NCBI GenBank assembly: GCA_030637805.1
Contig: DAOWFV010000022.1
Location: 1 to 7,323, forward strand
Direction of reading: 5' to 3'
Length of the DNA stretch: 7,323 nt
DNA from: Acidobacteriota bacterium
Lineage (GTDB): Bacteria > Acidobacteriota > Thermoanaerobaculia > Thermoanaerobaculales > Sulfomarinibacteraceae
The number at the start of each line of letters is the position of its first letter. The first letter of the stretch is position 1. The translations under genes were made by a program, and so were the position numbers. Below, in pieces: positions 1-5,948 of this stretch. The notes below the pieces were generated by a model, which saw nothing but the letters and a program-made list of their open reading frames with translations, ran no database searches and had not been told where the DNA came from.

Positions 1-9
1 CATGACTCC

Positions 10-15
10 ATTGTA
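10..15 (-). promoter_or_regulatory. Possible -10 box and start codon of a leftward gene at the window edge
   Basis: On the minus strand TACAAT (15 down to 10) is followed by six bases, GGAGTC, and then ATG at 3-1. This is the same spacing seen before the histidine kinase and mnmA. Only the start codon would lie inside the window, so the gene itself cannot be verified. The left end of element A lies 19 bp upstream of this box. Confidence 0.25.
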
Positions 16-34
16 TCTGCGGCGAGCCTGACTG

Positions 35-301
35 GCCCGCTTATCTCACCGGGTGTCTAATGCGGACGACGAATCGCGGCGTCCCGCCGTGCTTGTCGCG
101 AATCGTGCGACTCAACTAGACGCCGGCAGCGATTTGTGGTCGAGGCCGGGGATCGCCGGCCATCGACTACTCGCTGGCGGGGTTGAGGCGCGGTCGCCGC
201 CACGTAGCGCGACTACGACTGCGTCGCCCGATTCGCGACAATCCAAGCGGACACTTGCGCTTTGCCGCCCTCGCTTCGAGACCCGATGAGATAAGCGGGC
301 T
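35..301. repeat. Repeat element A: long imperfect palindrome with terminal inverted repeats
   Basis: Positions 35-54 and 281-300 are reverse complements over 20 bp with one mismatch (core CCCGCTTATCTCACCGGGT on the left). A second pair, 95-111 and 223-239, matches at 16 of 17 and has the same centre (about 167), so the whole segment is a nested palindrome. Both ends recur in element B: the right end 257-301 matches 1690-1734 at 40 of 45 without gaps, and the left end 36-72 matches 1438-1474 at 29 of 37 without gaps. No convincing protein lies inside; the overlapping reading frames are arginine/serine-rich shadows. It looks like a non-autonomous, MITE-like or REP-type dispersed element. No transposase is present and I did not see a clear target-site duplication. 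The repeat is directly visible; its mobility is inference. Confidence 0.7.
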
Positions 302-333
302 TGGAGCGAATTGAAAGACATCTTCAGCGGTGT

Positions 334-339
334 GATAAT
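334..339 (+). promoter_or_regulatory. Possible extended -10 box for the CNB-PATAN gene
   Basis: GATAAT, preceded by TG one base upstream (331-332), resembles an extended -10 element. It overlaps the ATG at 338 and lies 7 bp before the in-frame ATG at 347. If it is real, transcription would begin at about 346-347 and the gene would be leaderless from 347. No convincing -35 box was seen. Confidence 0.3.
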
Positions 340-1387
340 GAACCCAATGCATCTCGATGATCTTCTCCGGGTGATCAGTGAGTGCCCGTTCTTCCACGGC
401 ATGGCCCAGGAGGAGCAGGTGACCTTGGCAAAGCTCGGGCGGGTTGACCAGCACATGGCCGGGGGCGTGCTGTTCCGGCCCGGTCAAACTCCGGCTGCCC
501 TCTACCTGGTGTTGGAAGGGGTCGTGGAAATCTGTCGCGAGGAAAGCGAGGAGGTGGGTCTGCAGCCGGTTGTATACCTTGGCGTAGGCGCCCTGCTGTC
601 CGAAAGCAAGATCATCACGGGTACGACTCTGAACTCCCTGGCTCGTCTTCCGGAGGGGGGCGCCACCCTCCAGTGGCCTCGCGCGACCCTTCTCCGCCAG
701 CTTTACGCATCGCGCGATTTCGCCCTCCACTATCTGCAGAGTCTCGCGCGCCGCCTCGAGGGAACCATCGCCAACCTCGATGCGCGCAGCGGCAGCAATC
801 TCGGAGGCACGCTCGAACACTTCGATCTACCCGCGATTCTGCAAACCGTCGTCGACTCGGGGGCGAGCGGAGTGCTCGAGGTCAAGGATGTCGGGGGCAA
901 CACATTTGGAGCGATCTACACCCGAGACCGGACGATCGGACCAATGCTGTGCGGAACCCTCTCCGGCCCCGAGGCCTTCCTCGAGATTCTGATTTCACCC
1001 CCGTCGAAAGGGACCTTCAGATTCTCGAGCGTGGGGACGCCCCGGGAGACCGAGGAGTCTTTTAGCCTCCAGCCGCTCCTCATCGAGGCGGTGCGGATCC
1101 AGGACGAGTTCCTCCACTTCGCTTCCGACGTGCCGGCGGATGCCGTCCTCCACCCCTCCGCCCGCAAGGTGGCCGGACATGGCGATGGGGAATCTGCGCT
1201 CGAGAAGCAGATATTCAAGCTCCTGACCTTGCAGCCCTGTGGGTGGGGGTTGCTCACCGAGCAGATTCCGGTCAGCCGAGGCCGAATCGGGCTCGCGGTC
1301 CGCGACCTGTTACGCGCTGGGCTGATCGTCACTGATCCCGACCACGAGGTCCGCGGTGCTGCGCCGCGGACCGGCGCCGACACCTAG
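338..1387 (+). CDS. CNB-like domain plus PATAN (DUF4388) signalling protein
   Basis: A cytoplasmic protein of 349 residues from ATG 338, with no signal peptide or membrane segment. Residues about 5-140 resemble a cyclic-nucleotide-binding (Crp-type) beta-roll: LFRPGQTPAALYLVLEGVVEI (45-65) fits the usual FxxGDxxxxxYxIxxGxVxI pattern. The phosphate-binding FGE-x-AL...RxA stretch is not recognisable (GALLSES, then no RxA), so nucleotide binding is doubtful. Residues about 156-235 (GTLEHFDLPAILQ, SGVLEVKD, GTFRF) are a PATAN/DUF4388 domain, found in bacterial signalling proteins that act through protein contacts. The C-terminal 70 residues (ALEKQIFKLL...VRDLLRAGLIV) look like a small winged helix. 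The start is uncertain: TTG 311 has a GGAG only 4 bp upstream, while ATG 338 and ATG 347 are alternatives close to the domain start. No partner can be named. It probably acts as a regulatory or scaffold protein. Confidence 0.85.
   Translation: MNPMHLDDLLRVISECPFFHGMAQEEQVTLAKLGRVDQHMAGGVLFRPGQTPAALYLVLEGVVEICREESEEVGLQPVVYLGVGALLSESKIITGTTLNSLARLPEGGATLQWPRATLLRQLYASRDFALHYLQSLARRLEGTIANLDARSGSNLGGTLEHFDLPAILQTVVDSGASGVLEVKDVGGNTFGAIYTRDRTIGPMLCGTLSGPEAFLEILISPPSKGTFRFSSVGTPRETEESFSLQPLLIEAVRIQDEFLHFASDVPADAVLHPSARKVAGHGDGESALEKQIFKLLTLQPCGWGLLTEQIPVSRGRIGLAVRDLLRAGLIVTDPDHEVRGAAPRTGADT
1348..1372 (+). other. GC-rich perfect hairpin at the 3' end of the CNB-PATAN gene
   Basis: GGTCCGCGG (1348-1356) and CCGCGGACC (1364-1372) form a 9-bp perfect stem with a 7-nt loop, ending 13 bases before the stop codon. 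There is no T-tract, so it is not a standard intrinsic terminator. It could slow the polymerase or protect the transcript 3' end, or it could be a by-product of GC-rich codons. Confidence 0.35.
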
Positions 1388-1490
1388 TCGCGCCTGGTTT
1401 GCGAACCACAAGACTCCTGCGCGCGGCGCGCCCCTAACCCGCATATATCACCGGCTTCCTACTACGGACGGCGATGCACCGACCCAGGGT

Positions 1491-1564
1491 GCAGGTCGCA
1501 GGTCTCAGGTTTCACAAGCTTCAGGTCTCAGGTCTCACAGGCTTCAGGGTTCAGGGTTCAGGTA
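1491..1564 (+). repeat. Heptad repeat array (TCAGGTC-type), left arm
   Basis: There are eight copies of a 7-bp unit of the form (T/G)CAGG(T/G)N, at 1491, 1498, 1505, 1521, 1528, 1544, 1551 and 1558. They form groups of 3, 2 and 3, separated by two near-identical 9-bp units, TCACAAGCT (1512-1520) and TCACAGGCT (1535-1543). The regular higher-order layout argues against chance. 1515-1536 is the reverse complement of 1640-1661 at 20 of 22 positions, so the two arms can pair. Confidence 0.75.
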
Positions 1565-1598
1565 GCGTTGGGAAACTCACGAAAGTTGCAGAAAACCC

Positions 1599-1626
1599 TT
1601 GACATCGCAGGAGTCTAATCAACAAT
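1599..1626 (+). promoter_or_regulatory. Candidate sigma-70-type promoter in the core of element B
   Basis: TTGACA (1599-1604) is a perfect -35 hexamer. It is followed after 16 bp by AACAAT (1621-1626), a 4-of-6 match to TATAAT. It points at the histidine kinase gene and lies in the unique core between the two heptad arms. Just upstream, CACG-N4-TTGCA (1578-1590) resembles part of a sigma-54 site but lacks the essential GG of the -24 element. The weak -10 keeps confidence low. Confidence 0.3.
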
Positions 1627-1633
1627 TTTGGTG

Positions 1634-1671
1634 GGACCTGCGACCTGAGACCTGAAGCCTGAGACCTGAAA
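1634..1671 (-). repeat. Heptad repeat array (TCAGGTC-type), right arm, inverted
   Basis: Read on the minus strand this is five consecutive 7-bp units (TTCAGGT, CTCAGGC, TTCAGGT, CTCAGGT, CGCAGGT). It is the same family as the left arm at 1491-1564 but in opposite orientation. The best-pairing part is 1640-1661 against 1515-1536 (20 of 22), leaving a loop of about 103 nt. Confidence 0.7.
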
Positions 1672-1752
1672 CTCCAAATCCCCCGAGTAGCGCTTCGCCG
1701 CCCTCGCTACGAAACCCGGTGAGATATGCGGGCTGGATTTTTCAGCATTGCC

Positions 1753-1758
1753 TATACT
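1753..1758 (+). promoter_or_regulatory. -10 box for a leaderless histidine kinase transcript
   Basis: TATACT (5 of 6 to TATAAT) is followed by GGGGCG and then ATG 1765. A transcript starting about 7 bp after the box would begin on the start codon itself. The end of element B lies 19 bp upstream of the box, so the repeat terminus GGGCTG (1730-1735) occupies the -35 position. This supports 1765 as the kinase start. Confidence 0.4.
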
Positions 1759-1764
1759 GGGGCG

Positions 1765-4440
1765 ATGCTCGGGCGACGCCTTTTCTTGACCCTGGTCGCT
1801 GTTCTGACCGTGGTGGTGGCGGGAACCTCCCTGATCCGCACGGTTCGCAGCTTCTATCGCCTCGACTTCCCAATCTCCTGGGTGGAAGAGGGTGTGGTGG
1901 TGGGCGAGGTTCCTGGTGGCTCCAGCGCCGAACGAGCGGGGCTCGTGAGCGGTGACCTCGTGGTGGCCGTGGACGGGGTTCCAATCGAGCGGTTGGAGGA
2001 TCCGGCCTTCGTCCTCGCCGGCGGCGAAGAACACGGCCTCACGGTGCAACGCCTCGAGGGCGGTCTTAGCGAACTTCAGTTCCAGTCGCCTCCACCTGTC
2101 ATCAACCCCGTTTATCTGGCTCGCTCCGCGGTGGGCCTTTTCGGGCTGGCCTGTGCGTTGTATGCGGTGTGGACAACCCGCCGCCGCGAGGCCGCTACCT
2201 TTCTGTTTCTCGCTGCCGCCGCCCTGATCCTGGGCGCGGTACCCAACCGCATCGCCTCGGCGGAGCTCGCGCTGCAGGTTGTGCGGCGCGGTGCGGGAGC
2301 TGCCCTTCCCTTCCTGATCGTCCGCTTCTTTGCGGTGTTTCCCGAGCGAAAGCGGTCGATGCGCACGTGGGATGTTCTCATTGTGTTGACGGCCGCGGCA
2401 TCAGCGGCCACCGCTTTCTTCCCGAGGGCCGAAGCGTGGTGGCCGGCGATGGAATCCCTGCTGCGGATGGCGTTCATATCCTCACTGCTCTTCGGCATAG
2501 TCCTCCACCTCTGGCGTTGGCGGGAGGCGGCGCGCGAGGTCCGCGTCCGTCGCCAGATCGAGTGGGGCGCCCTGGGCCTCTTCGTGGGTCTCGCCCCCTT
2601 CGTCGTCCTCGTTCTGATTCCCCGGTGGGTGGGCATCACGGTCGAACCTTTTTCCTGGCTCGCGATCCTGCCGATCGTCGCGGTGCCCCTGACGCTGGTA
2701 GCCGCCCTCCGCGAGTATCGGCTGTGGGACCTGGAGCCGATCACCCGCGACTCGCTATCCGCCACCCTGGTGGTGGTTACCGGGGGTTTCATCTTCGCCC
2801 TGACGAATCACCTCCTCCTGAGCTACGCGGGCGGCCTGGGCTCCCTGCGTAACCTCTTTGCCTTTGCCACCGGGGTCTTGCTGGTAGTACTCCTCCAGCC
2901 TGTGCGGCTTCGTGTGGAGCAATTCCTGGATCGATGGCTGCACCACGGGCGGCTGCCCCCCCGTTCGCTGCTGACCGGGGCAAGCCGCGAGCTCGCGCGG
3001 GTGGCTGACCCGCGAGAGCTTCTGGTCCGACTTTCCGAAACCATGACCGAGGGTCTCGAGTTCGATCTCGTGACCACCTACCTGCGGGGGAGCGGCGCCC
3101 GCTTTGAACGCGTCACCGGCGCCGGCGAGGATTTTCCCGAGCACCTGCCCATCCAGGTCACGGAAACCGAGTTCCCGAGTCGACGTGAACAACCGCTGGC
3201 AGTTGCGGGTTTAACGGTGAGAATTCCCCTGGAGAGAGTCGGCACCGTCCACGGGCTCCTCTATCTTGGTTTGCGGCGGGGTCTCTTCCCCCTCGGCAGC
3301 GAGGGCCAGGAGGTGGTTGCGTCCTTTGCCGCACAAGCGGCGCTGGCCCTGGAGAGCGCCCGTTACCTGGATGATCTTCGCCGGCAGGCGGAGGAATACA
3401 GGATTTTGCACGCCAACACCCAACGCATTATCGAGTCCTCCGCGGCGGCGATTCTCGTCTGTGACGCGGCGGGCCACATTTTGTCCGCAAACTCCGAAGC
3501 GGCCGGGATCTTCGCGAGAGAGGCACATGGCTTGGTCGGGCTCGGTCTTGACTCCCTGGTTGATCTGCCCCAGGAGTGGCGCTCGCGGCTTCCATTGCAC
3601 GCCGTCAACACCGAGGCGCGCACCCTCACCGAGCCGCCGCGGCGGGTGATTCTGGCGGTTTCGGTGCTCGAGTTGGACAGCGGCAGCTTCAACGGCCGGG
3701 TGGTGGTGCTGCAGGACGTCACCGAGCTCCGCGACCTCCAGGACCGGATGCGCGACCAGGAGCACCTGGTGGGTCTCGGCCGGCTCGCCTCCGGTCTCGC
3801 CCACGAGATCAACACCCCCCTCACGGGCATAGCCTCCTTCGCCCAGATGCTCGGCGAGATGACCCCTGCGGACGACCCGAAAGCAGATCTTATCTCCAAA
3901 CTGGTGGACCAGAGCTTCCGCGTCTCGCGCATCGTGTCCAATCTGCGCGAAGCGGTGCGCGGCGGAGGCAGCAGTGGCATGGTGCTCGATCTCGCTGGGG
4001 TTGCGGCACGGGCGGCGCAGGATGCGGCCCGCTCGCTCGGTGCTGAGGAACGACTCGAGCTGGAGATCGAGGAGGAGCCCGTGATGGTTTGGGCTTCGCC
4101 AGCGCCGTTGGAACTGGCGGTAGCCAACCTTGTGCGCAACGCGATCGAGGCGTCGCCCGATGAACGGAACGTGCGCCTTGCCGTGGTTGCCGGGCCCGAA
4201 TGGGTCGAAATCCGGGTCGAGGACTCGGGAACGGGAATTCCCGAGGAGGTGCGCGAGAAAGCCTTCGAACCCTTCTACTCCACGAAGACAGAACGTGGAG
4301 GGACCGGCCTCGGCCTGGCCATCACGCGTGATATGATCACTCGGCTTGGCGGAGAGGTCGGCCTCGAGAACATGGAGCACGGCGGGGCCCGCGCCACCAT
4401 CAAGTTACCAAGATGGCAGGAGTCGGAAGCGTCCTCGTAA
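1765..4440 (+). CDS. PDZ-multi-TM-GAF-PAS sensor histidine kinase
   Basis: The protein has 891 residues from ATG 1765; ATG 1726 would add 13 residues encoded by the repeat. Order of domains: TM1 (about 4-22); a PDZ-like domain (about 37-105, with SSAERAGLVSGDLVVAVDG) predicted outside the membrane; about nine further helices (about 113-377) including RFFAVFPERKR and EYRLWDLEPITRDSL, which resemble the membrane module of ComP-like kinases; GAF (about 412-543); PAS (about 551-670); HisKA with H-box GLAHEINTPL and phospho-acceptor His680; and HATPase with N-box Asn792 (LVRNAIEAS), G1 DSGTGIP (Asp820), FEPFYSTK and G2 GGTGLGL. All catalytic motifs are intact. It should autophosphorylate and pass the phosphate to the NtrC-type regulator encoded by the gene that overlaps its last 28 bp. 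The stimulus is unknown; the external PDZ suggests sensing of a peptide or of envelope state. Confidence 0.95.
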   Translation: MLGRRLFLTLVAVLTVVVAGTSLIRTVRSFYRLDFPISWVEEGVVVGEVPGGSSAERAGLVSGDLVVAVDGVPIERLEDPAFVLAGGEEHGLTVQRLEGGLSELQFQSPPPVINPVYLARSAVGLFGLACALYAVWTTRRREAATFLFLAAAALILGAVPNRIASAELALQVVRRGAGAALPFLIVRFFAVFPERKRSMRTWDVLIVLTAAASAATAFFPRAEAWWPAMESLLRMAFISSLLFGIVLHLWRWREAAREVRVRRQIEWGALGLFVGLAPFVVLVLIPRWVGITVEPFSWLAILPIVAVPLTLVAALREYRLWDLEPITRDSLSATLVVVTGGFIFALTNHLLLSYAGGLGSLRNLFAFATGVLLVVLLQPVRLRVEQFLDRWLHHGRLPPRSLLTGASRELARVADPRELLVRLSETMTEGLEFDLVTTYLRGSGARFERVTGAGEDFPEHLPIQVTETEFPSRREQPLAVAGLTVRIPLERVGTVHGLLYLGLRRGLFPLGSEGQEVVASFAAQAALALESARYLDDLRRQAEEYRILHANTQRIIESSAAAILVCDAAGHILSANSEAAGIFAREAHGLVGLGLDSLVDLPQEWRSRLPLHAVNTEARTLTEPPRRVILAVSVLELDSGSFNGRVVVLQDVTELRDLQDRMRDQEHLVGLGRLASGLAHEINTPLTGIASFAQMLGEMTPADDPKADLISKLVDQSFRVSRIVSNLREAVRGGGSSGMVLDLAGVAARAAQDAARSLGAEERLELEIEEEPVMVWASPAPLELAVANLVRNAIEASPDERNVRLAVVAGPEWVEIRVEDSGTGIPEEVREKAFEPFYSTKTERGGTGLGLAITRDMITRLGGEVGLENMEHGGARATIKLPRWQESEASS

Positions 4441-5801
4441 TCGATGACGAGCCAGTCCTTCAGGACGTGCTCGGCACCCTGTTAAGGGGTGGTGGATTCG
4501 ATTGCCACCAGGCGACCACCGCCGAGGAGGGCTTGGCACTCCTCCGCGAGGAGGAGATCGACGTCGTCCTCCTCGACCTCATGCTGCCGGACCGATCCGG
4601 TCTCGAAATCCTCCCGGAGATCAAAGCCTACGATCCCCACCTCCCGGTGGTGGTCATCACCGCCTACTCATCGGTGGAGTCCGCGATCGAGGCGATGCGG
4701 CTCGGCGCCTTCCACTACGTGCCCAAGCCGTTCAAGAACGAGGAGGTCCTGCACCTCGTGCGGCGGGCCTCCGAGCGTCGCAAGCTGCTGGTGGAGAACG
4801 TGCAGCTCCGCAGCCGTCTCGACGGGATGGGTGAGATCGTGGGCACGAGCCGTCGGCTCAAGGAGGTCTTCGAGCTCATGCGCCGCGCCGCGCCCGCGCG
4901 CTCGAACATTCTCGTTGTTGGTGAGTCCGGGACCGGGAAGGAGTTGGTGGCGAGGGGCATTCATCGCCTCAGCCCGCGGAGTGAGGGACCCTTCGTGCCG
5001 GTCCACACCAGCGCCATCCCGTCGGAGCTTCTCGAGTCCACTCTTTTCGGGCACGTCAAGGGGGCGTTTACGGGGGCAGTCAGCAGCCGAAAGGGGCTCT
5101 TCGAGTCCGCCCACGAGGGCACATTGTTCCTCGACGAAGTCGGCACCATCTCCCCGGAGACCCAGACAAAGCTCTTGCGGGTGATTCAGGAGCGGGAGGT
5201 TCGCCGGGTGGGCGGTGTCGAATCCAAGGTCGTGGACACACGCCTCGTGGCAGCCACCAACACCGATCTCCTGGAGGAGGTCCAAGCCGGGCGCTTTCGT
5301 GAAGACCTCTATTACCGGCTCAACGTCATCACCTTGGAAATGCCTCCCTTGCGCGATCGCCGAGACGACATCCCCCTCCTTGCCACCCACTTTCTGCATC
5401 TCTACGTCGAGGAGAACGAACGCGAGATCGAGAGCTTTTCGCCGGCGGTTATGGACATCCTCAGCGAGTACCCCTGGCCGGGAAATGTGCGCGAGCTCCA
5501 AAACGCCGTCGAGCGGGCGGTGGTGTTGTGTCAGGGAAACACCATCGAAGTCGACGAGCTGCCGCAGGCGGTGCGCGGTGGGGGTCGCGGATCGACTCCG
5601 GTGACCGAGCTGTCGCCTGAAGGCATCGACTTCAGGGAGGCGGTGACCTCCTACCAGGAGCGCCTCATTCGCGAGGCTCTGCTGCGCACCGACGGCGTAC
5701 AGCGCCAGGCGGCCCGCCTGCTCCACCTCAGTCCCACTACCCTGAACGAGATGATCCATCGCCTCGGCATCGAGCCTTCTGAAGACAGCGGGGAAGGCTG
5801 A
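4413..5801 (+). CDS. NtrC-family sigma-54-dependent response regulator
   Basis: The protein has 462 residues. Receiver domain at about 5-118: acidic pocket Asp11/Asp12, phospho-acceptor Asp55 (LLDLMLPD), Thr83 and Lys105. AAA+ domain at about 141-370: Walker A GESGTGKE (170-177), GAFTGA loop (217-222) that contacts sigma-54, Walker B GTLFLDE (Asp241-Glu242) and FREDLYYRLN (295-304) with the arginine finger region. A Fis-type helix-turn-helix lies at about 415-455 (RQAARLLHLSPTTLNEMI). The protein should bind upstream enhancers and hydrolyse ATP to open sigma-54 promoters when phosphorylated by the kinase. Odd points: the conserved Asn of the NCAA(L/I)P segment is His198 (VHTSAIP), and SELFGH reads STLFGH. 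The start ATG 4413 lies inside the kinase gene with no good ribosome site, which implies translational coupling. Genes of this kind are often named atoC, ntrC or zraR, but orthology cannot be assigned. Confidence 0.95.
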   Translation: MAGVGSVLVIDDEPVLQDVLGTLLRGGGFDCHQATTAEEGLALLREEEIDVVLLDLMLPDRSGLEILPEIKAYDPHLPVVVITAYSSVESAIEAMRLGAFHYVPKPFKNEEVLHLVRRASERRKLLVENVQLRSRLDGMGEIVGTSRRLKEVFELMRRAAPARSNILVVGESGTGKELVARGIHRLSPRSEGPFVPVHTSAIPSELLESTLFGHVKGAFTGAVSSRKGLFESAHEGTLFLDEVGTISPETQTKLLRVIQEREVRRVGGVESKVVDTRLVAATNTDLLEEVQAGRFREDLYYRLNVITLEMPPLRDRRDDIPLLATHFLHLYVEENEREIESFSPAVMDILSEYPWPGNVRELQNAVERAVVLCQGNTIEVDELPQAVRGGGRGSTPVTELSPEGIDFREAVTSYQERLIREALLRTDGVQRQAARLLHLSPTTLNEMIHRLGIEPSEDSGEG

Positions 5802-5913
5802 CCCTCGGGTTGCACGGCAGCGGATCCGGCTCGGAGGGCGACCCCGGTCACAGAACAGGCGGACAATCACCGCGCTACGGGCGAGGGCTGCGACGCTCCT
5901 TCATTGAGGGCCG

Positions 5914-5919
5914 TATAAT
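5914..5919 (+). promoter_or_regulatory. -10 box upstream of the small ZAS-like gene
   Basis: A perfect TATAAT lies in the 147-bp gap after the response regulator. A start about 7 bp downstream would give a leader of about 23 nt containing the Shine-Dalgarno at 5941-5946. No recognisable -35 was seen at 16-18 bp upstream. The rest of the gap (5802-5913) shows no clear terminator. Confidence 0.45.
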
Positions 5920-5940
5920 AATAGTAGGAACCAATCGGCG

Positions 5941-5946
5941 AGGAGG
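5941..5946 (+). promoter_or_regulatory. Strong Shine-Dalgarno AGGAGG for the small gene
   Basis: A perfect AGGAGG lies 2 bp before ATG 5949 (AGGAGGCGATG); the spacing is short but it fixes the start. It is the only strong ribosome site in the window and contrasts with the other gene starts, which have none. Confidence 0.6.
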
Positions 5947-5948
5947 CG

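Larger units (their letters stand above)
1437..1734. repeat. Repeat element B: same termini as element A, different interior
   Basis: The outer ends 1436-1454 and 1716-1734 are reverse complements with two mismatches in 19 (core CCGGTGAGATATGCGGG on the right). The left end matches element A 36-72 at 29 of 37, and the right end matches A 257-301 at 40 of 45. The interior is not related to that of A. It contains two arrays of a 7-bp repeat in opposite orientation (about 1491-1564 and 1634-1671) around a unique core at 1565-1631. The element fills most of the 377 bp between the CNB-PATAN stop and the kinase start. The ATG at 1726, which would extend the kinase, lies inside the terminal repeat and is probably not a start. 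Confidence 0.7.

Noticed and set aside
35..300. Integron attC site
   Set aside because: The ends lack the RYYYAAC and GTTRRRY core sites, and no integrase gene or cassette layout is present.
167..820. Minus-strand reading frame of 217 codons across the repeat and the CNB-PATAN gene
   Set aside because: It lies opposite a recognisable gene, runs into a repeat, has no domain signature, and is explained by GC-rich codon bias.
1491..1671. CRISPR-like array
   Set aside because: Units are 7 bp with 9-bp interruptions and the second array is inverted; there are no 23-45 bp repeats with unique spacers and no cas gene.
1726..1764. N-terminal extension of the kinase from ATG 1726
   Set aside because: This ATG lies inside the conserved end of repeat element B and has no ribosome site; ATG 1765 directly precedes the first membrane helix and has a -10 box 6 bp upstream.
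3211..4380. Minus-strand reading frame of 389 codons opposite the kinase
   Set aside because: It is a shadow of the GAF/PAS/HisKA coding sequence; its His/Arg-rich translation shows no family motif.
4668..5870. Minus-strand reading frame of 400 codons opposite the response regulator
   Set aside because: It is a shadow of the AAA+ coding sequence in the complementary frame, with no motif of its own.
5802..5913. Intrinsic terminator after the response regulator
   Set aside because: CCCTC and GAGGG can pair only over a short stem with a long loop, and no T-tract follows.
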